Source of the DNA: an uncultured Oscillibacter sp. | GTDB taxonomy: Bacteria > Bacillota > Clostridia > Oscillospirales > Oscillospiraceae | Assembly (NCBI GenBank): GCA_910579435.1 | Contig: CAJTVF010000003.1 | Span: 1-64,000, forward strand | DNA: 64,000 bases | Reading direction: 5' to 3' | Shown: one piece after another, positions 1 to 6,319 of the stretch | Numbering within the stretch: the stretch's first letter is position 1 | Layout: every line of letters starts with the position of its first letter | The notes under the pieces: generated by a model | Told to the model about the DNA's origin: nothing | Database searches by the model: none | What the model saw: the letters and a program-made list of their open reading frames with translations, nothing else | Made by a program: the position numbers and the translations under genes

Positions 1-49
1 CGAAAATTTCTGGCGCAAATCTGCACGCGTTGATTAAATCAGTGCTTCC
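1..49 (-). repeat. Dispersed repeat, copy A
   Basis: Read on the minus strand, this segment starts GGAAGCACTGAT and runs to the window edge. About 37 of 49 positions match the segment at 12291-12339, without gaps. It begins inside the TM2 reading frame and supplies that frame's stop codon. It may continue beyond the left edge of the window. I infer a dispersed, possibly mobile, non-coding repeat family. Confidence 0.6.
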
Positions 50-278
50 TTAAAATGCCCATCCCGGTATCGCCGAGCGTGAAGCGGTCGATGCCCAAGG
101 CGCCAAGAAAAATGGAGACTAGAAGCAGCGTAGAGGGGTCCTTGAACTCCATGGCAGACACCATGGTGAACTTGGATTCGTCAATTTTTTTCAGCGTCTC
201 CTTTAGAAAGACGGCCTTGTCTGCGGGGAGATACTTTTGATTGGTCATCAAATACATATCGAGTTTTTCCTGGGTCAT
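39..278 (-). pseudogene. TM2-domain membrane protein, 3'-truncated
   Basis: The 79-codon frame begins MTQEKLDMYLMTNQKYLP and contains the TM2-family block KDPSTLLLVSIFLGALGIDRF followed by LGDTGMGIL. Family members continue at this point with a turn and a second membrane helix. Here the frame runs into RKH and a stop, exactly where a dispersed repeat begins (1-49). The N-terminal half and first helix are intact; the second helix is missing. It lies 23 bases downstream of the DUF2752 gene on the same strand, a pairing common in gut Clostridia. I call it disrupted by the repeat. The missing 3' part may lie beyond the window edge. Confidence 0.7.
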
Positions 279-301
279 AATTTCGCTCTTCTTCTGTCTG
301 A

Positions 302-652
302 TTATGCTGAGGGCCATATCCGCCAAAGCGGATAAACTGCCAGCAGAACCGCAAAACCCCATAGAGAAAAATCGAAAAGCTGCTTTTTCGGAAACGCTTC
401 CCTATGGGCAAAGAGAAAAATAAAAAGAGGGGCTGGAAGAAAAAGCAGGTGATACTGGAGCGCATGGCACAAATCTCCCCGTAAAAACGAGAGCCATGCC
501 CGTGTCAGGCCGCATCCGGGACCGGAGACGCCGAGTAAATGATAAATTGGACACCCGAATGCGCAATACAGAGCCAAAAGGCCAAAGATGAGCAAATGCG
601 CTCCAAGAACGCGAAGCGGCCGCTGCTGGAAGTTTCTCTTTATGATGGACAC
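302..652 (-). CDS. DUF2752 family membrane protein
   Basis: A 116-residue protein with two or three hydrophobic segments and the DUF2752 signature: GCPIYHLLGVSGPGCGLTRA followed by the LRGDLCHALQYH region. The function of the family is unknown; members are small inner-membrane proteins. The start is uncertain. The GTG at 652 sits almost on top of the AGAGAGGAG ribosome-binding site, so a codon slightly downstream may be used. The truncated TM2 gene follows on the same strand. The gene diverges from the XRE gene across an operator-like region at 671-725. Confidence 0.75.
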   Translation of the reverse strand: MSIIKRNFQQRPLRVLGAHLLIFGLLALYCAFGCPIYHLLGVSGPGCGLTRAWLSFLRGDLCHALQYHLLFLPAPLFIFLFAHREAFPKKQLFDFSLWGFAVLLAVYPLWRIWPSA

Positions 653-670
653 TCCTCTCTGAATACAAAA

Positions 671-725
671 TTACAATACCATAGTATTTTATTTAGTCAA
701 GTAAAAAGGTACAATAGTATTGTAA
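671..725. promoter_or_regulatory. Operator-like palindromes in a divergent intergenic region
   Basis: Positions 710-724 are a perfect palindrome, TACAATA-G-TATTGTA. A second, weaker inverted repeat lies at 676-689 (AATAC-CATA-GTATT). Together they look like paired operator half-sites between the DUF2752 and XRE genes. I infer autoregulation by an XRE protein. The adjacent XRE gene has lost its DNA-contact helix, so these sites may now be orphaned. Confidence 0.45.
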
Positions 726-746
726 TTTTAGATTCGAGGTTTGCCT

Positions 747-938
747 ATGCTCCATCAAAGAATCCGGCTGCTGCGGCAGGCGAGAAATATGAGTCAGGTA
801 GAGCTGGCGGCCATCTTTTCCGTATCCACCGACTATATGCTGGGCCTTGAGTCCGGCGAGTATTTGGACGTAAGCGGTTTGCCGAGGGAAGTCATTGCCC
901 ATATCCGGCAGCTTGTGGACGATCTGCGGGCCAAATAA
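747..938 (+). pseudogene. XRE-family regulator with internal deletion of the recognition helix
   Basis: The 63-codon frame begins MLHQRIRLLRQARNMSQVEL and then jumps to AIFSVSTDYMLGLESGEYLD. In this common family the MSQVELA segment is normally followed by about 25-30 residues holding the DNA-recognition helix before the FSVSTDYLLGL segment. That stretch is missing in frame, so helices 1-2 and the C-terminal tail remain but the DNA-contact helix does not. The start at 747 follows a GAGG site; a TTG at 741 is also possible. The protein might still dimerize but is unlikely to bind DNA normally. A terminator follows. Confidence 0.7.
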
Positions 939-968
939 ATGCGCGGCGTCGGAGAGCGTTGGAACGGG

Positions 969-1000
969 AAAAAGGGACCTCCAACAGGAAGTCCCTTTTT
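969..1000 (+). terminator. Rho-independent terminator after the XRE gene
   Basis: The arms AAAAAGGGAC (969-978) and GTCCCTTTTT (991-1000) form a 10-bp stem with a 12-base loop. The T-run on either strand allows bidirectional use. Confidence 0.8.
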
Positions 1001-1017
1001 GTGGGCAAACGGAAAAG

Positions 1018-1055
1018 AAATTCCCTTCACGATCCAATAATCGTGAAGGGAATTT
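1018..1055 (-). terminator. Terminator stem beside attL
   Basis: A perfect 16-bp stem, 1018-1033 against 1040-1055, with a 6-base loop. On the minus strand it is followed by a T-rich stretch. It sits just beyond the displaced tRNA-Cys 3' fragment, as expected for the tRNA's terminator before the island inserted. Confidence 0.7.
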
Positions 1056-1059
1056 ACTT

Positions 1060-1082
1060 TGGAGGTGACACCCGGATTTGAA
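1060..1082. other. attL: displaced 3' end of tRNA-Cys
   Basis: These 23 bases, starting TGGAGGTGACACCC, are identical to 9555-9577, the 3' end of the intact tRNA-Cys gene including the encoded CCA and much of the T-arm. After the 23 bases the two sequences diverge. Such a partial tRNA copy at one end, with the intact tRNA next to the integrase at the other, is the standard footprint of tRNA-targeted tyrosine integrases. Confidence 0.85.
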
Positions 1083-1200
1083 TCGCCTCGGAGTAATTGC
1101 AGACGGAATTTTTATAGGCTGAAACGCTTGCAAATTCTAGGAAAGTTTGCCGAAGAATCAATTTTTTTGTCATCTGTGATTTAGTTTAAAACGGTGCCTT

Positions 1201-1227
1201 AAGGGAAACTAAAGGGAAAACTTTGGG
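1201..1227. repeat. Left integrase arm-site-like repeats
   Basis: The tandem GGGAAACT and AAAGGGAAAAC units here closely match those at 9475-9500, just inside the other end of the island. Repeats at matching positions inside both att sites suggest arm-type binding sites for the N-terminal domain of the integrase. This is inferred. Confidence 0.5.
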
Positions 1228-1326
1228 CCTAGAAAAAAGCGCCAAATTGTCCTGATGCCCACCCAGGACACGGAGAACTTTCACGCGGCGGGTCCTCAGC
1301 AGCCTGTTAGGGAAAGCCCCCAGTGT

Positions 1327-1461
1327 TCAAGGACTATTGGAAAACATATTGATGGTGTCGGTGAGCGTGAGGCCATTCTTTGCATAGAGTGCCTCCAGTT
1401 CCTTTCGGATAGTAAAATTGACCTGGAGACGAAAAACGTGAATTTTGGGAAGTGAAATCAT
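1327..1461 (-). pseudogene. RelB/DinJ-like antitoxin remnant
   Basis: A 44-codon frame whose core, VNFTIRKELEALYAKNGLTL followed by TDTINMF, matches the N-terminal ribbon-helix-helix part of RelB/DinJ antitoxins. Those proteins normally run to about 80-100 residues, and the toxin-binding half is missing here. No YafQ/RelE-like toxin is recognizable next to it. I read it as the decayed remnant of a toxin-antitoxin pair at the left end of the island. Confidence 0.5.
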
Positions 1462-1585
1462 AGGTTCCATAGGCCCTGCTGTCTTTAGGAATAGTATGAC
1501 ATTTTAGAGGAGAAAATGTAATGGTGTATCGATATTGATGCTACACTATTGTTTTACTGGTAAGAGGTTGGAATGGGGTAAACCA

Positions 1586-1786
1586 TCAGTTGTCAGTGAG
1601 AGCTGATTCTTTTGAAAAATGCTTTTTCGTATAATATAAAACTATCATAAATGATATCCATTGTGAAGTTGAAAGCCCAAAGAAAATGCCTCTAATTTCA
1701 TCTCCACGGAAAAATTCTATAACGAATCGGAAGCAAGCATCATCTATTGTCAATTCTTTGTTAAATAACTCGAATTTACTTGCCAT
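1586..1786 (-). CDS. Small hypothetical protein with a hydrophobic C-terminal half
   Basis: A 66-residue protein from the ATG at 1786, which follows the site GGGGGAG. The N-terminal half is charged (ELFNKELTIDDACFRF). The second half contains a hydrophobic stretch, WISFMIVLYY, that could be one membrane helix. No family is recognized. It is the second gene of an A+T-rich minus-strand pair with 1822-2004 near the left end of the island; both were probably acquired with it. Confidence 0.5.
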   Translation of the reverse strand: MASKFELFNKELTIDDACFRFVIEFFRGDEIRGIFFGLSTSQWISFMIVLYYTKKHFSKESALTDN

Positions 1787-1821
1787 AACTGTTCTCCCCC
1801 TTATCTTGAACTTTGAAATTT

Positions 1822-2004
1822 TTACTTTTCCAAAATCGTTTTTATTATAGCAATTGGAATAAGTAGCCAACCAAGGAAGAAAGCTACCATAAATTTCTGC
1901 AAAAATATGGCGTTCCATGTACCAAATGTAATTTTGTTAGCATAGATTGTCCGGTTTGCTGCCCACCAACCTAATGCAATATAGACTAAAAATAAAATTG
2001 ACAT
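1822..2004 (-). CDS. Small two-helix membrane protein
   Basis: A 60-residue, strongly hydrophobic protein with two likely membrane segments: MSILFLVYIALGWWAA and FMVAFFLGWLLIPIAII. A clean AGGAGGTTT site lies just upstream of the ATG. No function is recognized. Phage and island genomes often carry such small membrane proteins, for example in superinfection exclusion, but nothing in the sequence proves that here. It precedes the 66-residue gene on the same strand. Confidence 0.6.
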   Translation of the reverse strand: MSILFLVYIALGWWAANRTIYANKITFGTWNAIFLQKFMVAFFLGWLLIPIAIIKTILEK

Positions 2005-2173
2005 GTATAAACCTCCTGTAGATTTTAGAGTCCATAACTCAGATTAATGACATTATAGCAGGATATTGTCGAATTATCAAGCCTATAGATACTTTTAATC
2101 TCTATATCAATTTGAACTATGCTTAAGAACTGCTTATTCTGTTCACAATAATGCTTATAGGCGGTGATTAACC

Positions 2174-2515
2174 ATAGACAGTCAAAAGCAGGAAATCACA
2201 AAAGCGGTAGCGGCACGCATTAAATTCCTTCGCCGTATCCGCTCCATGAGCCAAGAGGACTTGGCTCTTCGGGCCGAAATCAATCCCGCTTACTTCGGGC
2301 AGGTGGAACGCGGCCTGAAATGTCCTACGATTGACACCTTATATAAAATCTCCAAAGCTCTGGATGTCTCCCTGGCCGAGCTCTTCCAGCAAGACACCTT
2401 CCCCATCAGCACTGTCCCCAAAGACCGCCGCCTCCAGGAGCTGATGTCCAGAATCCCCGAAAACAAGCGGGAGCAGGTCCTGAAAATCCTGGAGGACCTG
2501 ATTCCTCTGCTTTAA
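2174..2515 (+). CDS. XRE-family regulator of the cargo operon, probable ATA start
   Basis: A 113-codon frame. Residues about 8-65 form a Cro/CI helix-turn-helix, with IKFLRRIRSMSQEDLALRAE followed by FGQVERGLKCPTIDTLYKIS, and a C-terminal helical tail follows. The first ATG in frame (2246) would remove helix 1 of the HTH. Upstream the frame stays open to an ATA codon at 2174, preceded at normal distance by an AGGCGGTG ribosome-binding site. I infer that the ancestral ATG became ATA. Translation may be weak, or the gene may be decaying. It lies upstream of the amidoligase operon, as its likely regulator. Confidence 0.65.
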   Translation: MDSQKQEITKAVAARIKFLRRIRSMSQEDLALRAEINPAYFGQVERGLKCPTIDTLYKISKALDVSLAELFQQDTFPISTVPKDRRLQELMSRIPENKREQVLKILEDLIPLL

Positions 2516-2562
2516 TCCGTCAAAGCTGTGCATTTCAATGATATATTATCCCTATGAACCAG

Positions 2563-2582
2563 CCTGGAGCATCTGCTCCAGG
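2563..2582 (+). other. Stem-loop in the leader of the amidoligase gene
   Basis: The arms CCTGGAGCA and TGCTCCAGG form a 9-bp stem with a 2-base loop. It sits 26 bases before the amidoligase ATG and 16 bases before its ribosome-binding site. The following T-run is weak, so it could be a poor terminator of the XRE gene or an mRNA-stabilizing element. Confidence 0.4.
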
Positions 2583-2607
2583 CAATTTTGCTGTATGGAG
2601 GTATATC

Positions 2608-3708
2608 ATGAAAGCCCACGAAACCTGTGAATCCTGCGGCCAGCCGTTCCCTCTTGCCCAGCTGACTGGCTTCGACGGCTCCCAGCTTTGCCCGGACTGC
2701 CTGGAAAGCGGGACCCTCTTCTGTGCCCGCTGCGGTACTCGTATCTGGAGAGAGGACAACGCTGGAAACCCGGAGGCACCTCTCTGCCAGTCCTGCTATG
2801 ACCGCTTCTACATCAATTGTTCGAACTGCGGTCGAGTCCTTCACCAGGACGAAGCCTGTTTCGACAGAAGCGACAACGCCTATTGCAGCTCCTGTTACCA
2901 TCGGGTTCAAAGGTACCACAGCATCAACGATTACTATTACAAACCCGTCCCCATTTTCTGCGGCAAGGGTACCCGCTTCTTCGGCGTAGAGCTGGAGATT
3001 GACGAGGGCGGAGAGGACAGCGAAAATGCCTCAGAGCTGATGGAGATTGCAAACCGGGATGCCGAAATTGCCTATTGCAAGCACGACGGCTCCCTCCACG
3101 ACGGCTTTGAGATTGTTACGCATCCCATGACCTTAGACTTCCACCGGAACGAAATGCCCTGGGAAGCCCTGCTCCAAAGGGCGGTTTCCTTGGGTTATCT
3201 AAGCCATCAGGCCGGGACCTGTGGGCTTCATGTCCATGTGAACCGGACCGCCTTTGGCTCGACAGAGGTCCGGCAGGATGCCGCGATTGCCCGCATCCTG
3301 TATTTCTTCGAGAAGCAATGGGACGAGCTGCTGAAATTCAGCCGAAGGACCTCCCAGCAACTGAATGAATGGGCAATGCGGTATGGGTATAAAGAGCAGC
3401 CCTGTGAAATCCTGGACCATGCCAAGAAAGGTTGCCACAACGGGCGCTACTCCTGTGTGAACCTGCAAAACCGGGACACCATTGAGTTCCGTATCTTCCG
3501 GGGGACCTTGAAATGGAATACGCTGATTGCCACCTTGCAGCTGGTCAACTGGATATGCGACGTGGCAATTTCCTTTTCTGACGAGGAGATCAAGGCCATG
3601 CCGTGGACGACCTTCGTCACAGGCTGTCAGTCCCCGGAGCTGGTGCAATACCTAAAGGAGCGGCGTCTTTATGTCAATGACCCGGTGACAAGAGAAGAGG
3701 AGGTGTAA
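2608..3708 (+). CDS. Putative amidoligase (Amidoligase_2 type) with N-terminal zinc ribbons
   Basis: A 366-residue protein from the ATG behind GGAGG. Residues 7-96 hold repeated CxxC pairs (C7/C10, C28/C31, C39/C42, C60/C63, C71/C74, C93/C96), probably several zinc ribbons. Residues from about 121 match the glutamine-synthetase-fold amidoligases: FFGVELEID (124-132), HDGSL and GFEIVTHP (159-173), GLHVHVNR (206-213), RYSCVNLQ (280-287), IEFRIFRGT (292-300). The family is predicted to form amide bonds between a carboxylate and an amine using ATP. The amidotransferase begins 2 bases after its stop and could supply ammonia. The substrate is unknown; the zinc ribbons could bind a protein or nucleic acid. 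Confidence 0.8.
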   Translation: MKAHETCESCGQPFPLAQLTGFDGSQLCPDCLESGTLFCARCGTRIWREDNAGNPEAPLCQSCYDRFYINCSNCGRVLHQDEACFDRSDNAYCSSCYHRVQRYHSINDYYYKPVPIFCGKGTRFFGVELEIDEGGEDSENASELMEIANRDAEIAYCKHDGSLHDGFEIVTHPMTLDFHRNEMPWEALLQRAVSLGYLSHQAGTCGLHVHVNRTAFGSTEVRQDAAIARILYFFEKQWDELLKFSRRTSQQLNEWAMRYGYKEQPCEILDHAKKGCHNGRYSCVNLQNRDTIEFRIFRGTLKWNTLIATLQLVNWICDVAISFSDEEIKAMPWTTFVTGCQSPELVQYLKERRLYVNDPVTREEEV

Positions 3709-3710
3709 GG

Positions 3711-4610
3711 ATGTGCTGCCTCTTTGGTTTGATGGATACCCGGAACCGCTTGACCGTCCGGCAGAAGAACCGGCTCTTGTTGGCTTTGGCGATTGCCAGC
3801 GAGGAGCGGGGAACCGACGCCACAGGCATTGCGTACAACCTCTGTGGAAAGCTCCTCATTTACAAGCGTCCCTGGCCTGGGCGCTGTATGCGTTTCCGCG
3901 TCCCGGAGAATGTGCGGACGGTGATGGGACATACGAGAATGGCGACCCAGGGCAATTGCCGTAAAAACTACAATAATCACCCGTTCCCCGGAAGAGCCGG
4001 AGAGCGGCCCTTTGCCCTGGCCCATAACGGCGTGCTGTACAACGATGGGCTGCTGCGGCGGAAACTGGCGTTACCGGAAACCAGGATTGAGACGGACAGC
4101 TATATTGCCGTTCAGCTGATCGAGCAGAAGAAAACCCTCACACTGGACAGCCTCCAATTCATGGCTGAACAAGTGCGAGGGTCTTTTGCGTTTACCGTCC
4201 TGGATGAAGCCGGCAGTTTGTATATCGTCAAGGGAGACAGTCCCTTTTGCCTGTACCACTATCCTGGGCAGGGACTGTATCTCTACTGCTCCACGGAGGA
4301 GATTTTGCAGACGGCTTTGGCCGCTGCCGGACTGAGGCTGGAGCGGCCTGAGAGGATTCCTCTGCGCTATGGCGACATTTTGGAGATTGACCCGGCTGGG
4401 GGCTTGCAGTGGGGGGAGTTCCAACATTTCGGAAAACCCTACGATTGGCAGGGGAGCATATTTCCGCCCTTTGAGGAGACGCCCTATCTGGAGGCGCTGA
4501 GGTCCGTGGCCGGGGCCTTTGGCGTATTTCCCGAAGAGATTGACCAGCTTCACAGAAGCGGGTTCACACCGGAGGAGATCGAGGACGCCTTGTACAATCG
4601 GGAGCTTTGA
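3711..4610 (+). CDS. Class II glutamine amidotransferase
   Basis: A 299-residue protein. Removal of Met1 would expose Cys2 (MCCLFG), the N-terminal nucleophile of this class. Other class II landmarks are RGTDATG (33-39), HTR (74-76), NNHPF (88-92), the oxyanion element HNG (105-107) and ETDS (127-130). It should hydrolyse glutamine to release ammonia. There is no synthetase domain as in GlmS, PurF or AsnB, so the ammonia acceptor must be another protein. The amidoligase immediately upstream is the obvious partner. The C-terminal 90 residues are unrelated to a synthetase; their end, EEIDQLHRSGFTPEEIEDAL, looks helical. Confidence 0.85.
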   Translation: MCCLFGLMDTRNRLTVRQKNRLLLALAIASEERGTDATGIAYNLCGKLLIYKRPWPGRCMRFRVPENVRTVMGHTRMATQGNCRKNYNNHPFPGRAGERPFALAHNGVLYNDGLLRRKLALPETRIETDSYIAVQLIEQKKTLTLDSLQFMAEQVRGSFAFTVLDEAGSLYIVKGDSPFCLYHYPGQGLYLYCSTEEILQTALAAAGLRLERPERIPLRYGDILEIDPAGGLQWGEFQHFGKPYDWQGSIFPPFEETPYLEALRSVAGAFGVFPEEIDQLHRSGFTPEEIEDALYNREL

Positions 4611-4667
4611 AGCAGTTCAACGGCCTGGAAGGGCTTTTGAAAAAACAGGGGGAAGGAGGCGGAGCGT

Positions 4668-4742
4668 ATGGGCTGGGAAACCCTTGGGTTTGTGGTGACG
4701 CTGGCGGTTTTATGTCTGACGGAAGAGCGGGACTTTGCGTAA
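4668..4742 (+). CDS. 24-residue hydrophobic micro-ORF
   Basis: The frame reads MGWETLGFVVTLAVLCLTEE then RDFA and a stop. A GGAGG site (4655-4659) lies 8 bases upstream. It has one short hydrophobic helix with an acidic C-terminal tail. It lies 57 bases after the amidotransferase and 17 bases before a second micro-ORF. It could be a small membrane protein or a peptide substrate of the enzyme pair. The alternative is that it is untranslated; an overlapping frame from a TTG at 4607 reads through the region. Confidence 0.4.
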   Translation: MGWETLGFVVTLAVLCLTEERDFA

Positions 4743-4759
4743 GAAGGGAGGGAGCGCGT

Positions 4760-4867
4760 ATGTCGGTTTTGCTGACAGCGGCGGTGTCGGCCCCGCTGAT
4801 GAAGTTTGCCGAGGGGGCTGTGCTGGCGGCCTCTGTTTACTTGGTCAGCAGGGGGGTAAAGAAGTGA
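4760..4867 (+). CDS. 35-residue hydrophobic micro-ORF
   Basis: Starts MSVLLTAAVSAPLMKFAEGA and ends with LVSRGVKK. Its likely ribosome-binding site is GAGGGAGCG, just upstream of the ATG. It is one hydrophobic helix with a basic C-terminus, resembling small phage or island membrane peptides. The stop codon is the first three bases of a perfect hairpin (4865-4891). It is the last gene of the amidoligase operon. The function is unknown. The same frame extends upstream to a TTG at 4607 that overlaps the amidotransferase stop, giving a possible 86-residue form. Confidence 0.5.
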   Translation: MSVLLTAAVSAPLMKFAEGAVLAASVYLVSRGVKK

Positions 4868-4891
4868 CACAGTGAATGTGTCACTGTGTCA
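4865..4891 (+). terminator. Perfect hairpin at the end of the cargo operon
   Basis: An 11-bp perfect stem, TGACACAGTGA against TCACTGTGTCA, with a 5-base loop. It includes the stop codon of the last micro-ORF. No T-run follows, so if it terminates transcription it does so weakly. The palindromic form could equally be an operator. Confidence 0.4.
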
Positions 4892-4923
4892 GGGAACTTA
4901 GAGAGCTATTGTTCCGGGATTTC

Positions 4924-4994
4924 GTGGGGGCGGAGATTGCGGGAGCGTACCGGCATCGCTGTGCGCGAGCCGGTCCACTCCTCCCCGCCCCCAC
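4924..4994. other. Nested inverted repeats in the non-coding segment (candidate ori/oriT)
   Basis: The outer arms GTGGGGGCGG (4924-4933) and CCGCCCCCAC (4985-4994) pair perfectly. The inner arms ACCGGC (4949-4954) and GCCGGT (4969-4974) pair inside them. This lies in the 442-base gap (4868-5309) between the cargo operon and the divergent regulator, the longest gene-free part of the island. Such structures occur in replication or transfer origins; the assignment is an inference. Confidence 0.4.
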
Positions 4995-5115
4995 ACCCCC
5001 ACCCGTCGCTAAGGAGTGGAGGATTTGCAGGTGTTTTGATAAGACTTGAAAACAAAATAGACGTATCAACCTTGCGATTGAAAGGAGCGCTTATAATTCG
5101 AGTTTGAGGAAAGCG

Positions 5116-5202
5116 TGTTCCGCTGTTCCACCGTTCCAAGAGGGCCCATTCTCTTTTTTACTAAGAAAAAGAGAGAATAAGAGGGCTCAGAACGGCGGAA
5201 CA
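5116..5202. repeat. Iteron-like GTTCC repeats and long imperfect hairpin
   Basis: Three GTTCC units recur at 8-9-base spacing (5117-5121, 5125-5129, 5133-5137). Positions 5116-5128 are an inverted copy of 5190-5202 with one mismatch. Between them lie A/T-rich arms, ATTCTC-T-run (5149-5159) against A-run-GAGAGAAT (5166-5178). Iterons, an A/T-rich hairpin and a nearby helicase gene together suggest the island's replication origin. Positions 5203-5309 show nothing else recognizable. Confidence 0.45.
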
Positions 5203-5309
5203 TGGCACAAAGCAGCCCAGAGGATCATTTGCGCAATGAAAAAAACTCGCAAATCTGAGGATCGAATTTTGCGATAAATTCTTCTCGTCAATTTCACCAA
5301 CCAGCGTAG

Positions 5310-6173
5310 TTATGGGGGAAAGTCCAGAAATCCATTAGAAACTAATTGCACAAGAATGCGGGAATAATGCTTCCTTTTTGTACAAGCGATGGACATATAT
5401 GCGTTCATTAGTTCGGGGTCCTTTTTTTCTAACTCGCACAGAGCGGCAAAACAAGTTCCACGATCTAGGTATCGCATATAATCATGATATGTAAAATTCG
5501 TTTGTAAACAACCAGAATTGTCACGTTTATCTTCAAGCCTCTTTTGAATTCGCTGGGCAATTTGTCCGTTGCTAAGAAATTTTATATCCAAATTTGAACG
5601 AATAAATTTGACTAATTGTGTTCTTCTTTGGGGAGATAATTCGGACATCACTAAAAATGTGTGAAGCAACGTCGGTGCGTCGCCGTATAATCTTTCCAAA
5701 ATGAGGTTGGCTTTCTCTGATTCATTTTCCGCAAAAAAATCAAGCGGGTCTTTCGCGAAGGGTTCCATTCCCAATAAGACCTCGGGACATTTGTGATAAA
5801 TCCCGCACAATAAAAGAAGGAGATCCCTATCTATTTCTTTCCGTTTTCCATCTTCAATCTCAGCCAGGTTCTGACCGCAAATCTTCAGTTTTGATACAAC
5901 GTCTTTTCGTGTAAACCCCTTGTCTTCTCGTGCTTTGCGCAAGTTTTTTCCATACTCCTTTATGGTAACAGGATCACGAAATTTTTCCTCTGGGATGCAA
6001 AAGGACAACTTCTCAAAAATCTCCATTTGTGTATCAAAATCCGGTATGATTCTGCGCATTACTTCTGGGCGGCCAGCATAGCACCAACTTTGAAATTCAT
6101 TTTTGCGTTGCTCCAGAATAGGGAATAAATCCCCCGAAGCCCTGCGCCTGTTCTTTCTTCCGGTTGCTCGCAT
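5310..6173 (-). CDS. HTH (XRE-type) regulator of the island
   Basis: A 287-residue protein from the ATG at 6173, which follows AGGAGGA; an upstream TTG at 6206 is less likely. A helix-turn-helix sits at about residues 70-125, where YGKNLRKAREDKGFTRKDVV is followed by LAEIEDGKRKEIDRDLL. The C-terminal 150 residues are helical and match nothing I recognize. It is divergent from the helicase gene and the gap holds two perfect palindromes. That is the arrangement of a repressor controlling island replication and excision. Base composition is visibly more A+T-rich than the chromosome. Confidence 0.7.
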   Translation of the reverse strand: MRATGRKNRRRASGDLFPILEQRKNEFQSWCYAGRPEVMRRIIPDFDTQMEIFEKLSFCIPEEKFRDPVTIKEYGKNLRKAREDKGFTRKDVVSKLKICGQNLAEIEDGKRKEIDRDLLLLLCGIYHKCPEVLLGMEPFAKDPLDFFAENESEKANLILERLYGDAPTLLHTFLVMSELSPQRRTQLVKFIRSNLDIKFLSNGQIAQRIQKRLEDKRDNSGCLQTNFTYHDYMRYLDRGTCFAALCELEKKDPELMNAYMSIACTKRKHYSRILVQLVSNGFLDFPP

Positions 6174-6246
6174 TTTGCCAAGTTCCTCCTGATTTCGTCT
6201 TTCCAAAAAATTTCATTAAAAGTCCCGAAAATTTTTATTATGGATG

Positions 6247-6298
6247 TTGGCAATTGCCAAGCACTGCCTTTTGTGCGATGATGGTGTTGCGATCGCAA
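6247..6298. promoter_or_regulatory. Two perfect palindromes between regulator and helicase
   Basis: TTGGCAATTGCCAA (6247-6260) and TTGCGATCGCAA (6287-6298) are perfect 14- and 12-bp palindromes sharing the TTGxxA...TxxCAA form. They flank the probable promoter of the helicase operon, just upstream of its AAAGGAGGG site. They are the likely operators for the divergent regulator. Confidence 0.5.
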
Positions 6299-6319
6299 AA
6301 AAATTTAAAGGAGGGCAAT

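Noticed and set aside
1255..1455. 66-codon plus-strand frame near the left island end
   Set aside because: It has no ribosome-binding site and overlaps the DinJ-like remnant, whose sequence is recognizable on the other strand.
4607..4867. 86-codon frame starting at a TTG that overlaps the amidotransferase stop
   Set aside because: The start lacks a convincing site and the first 50 residues are Gly-rich and featureless. Two shorter frames with good sites explain the region better, though the longer form cannot be excluded.
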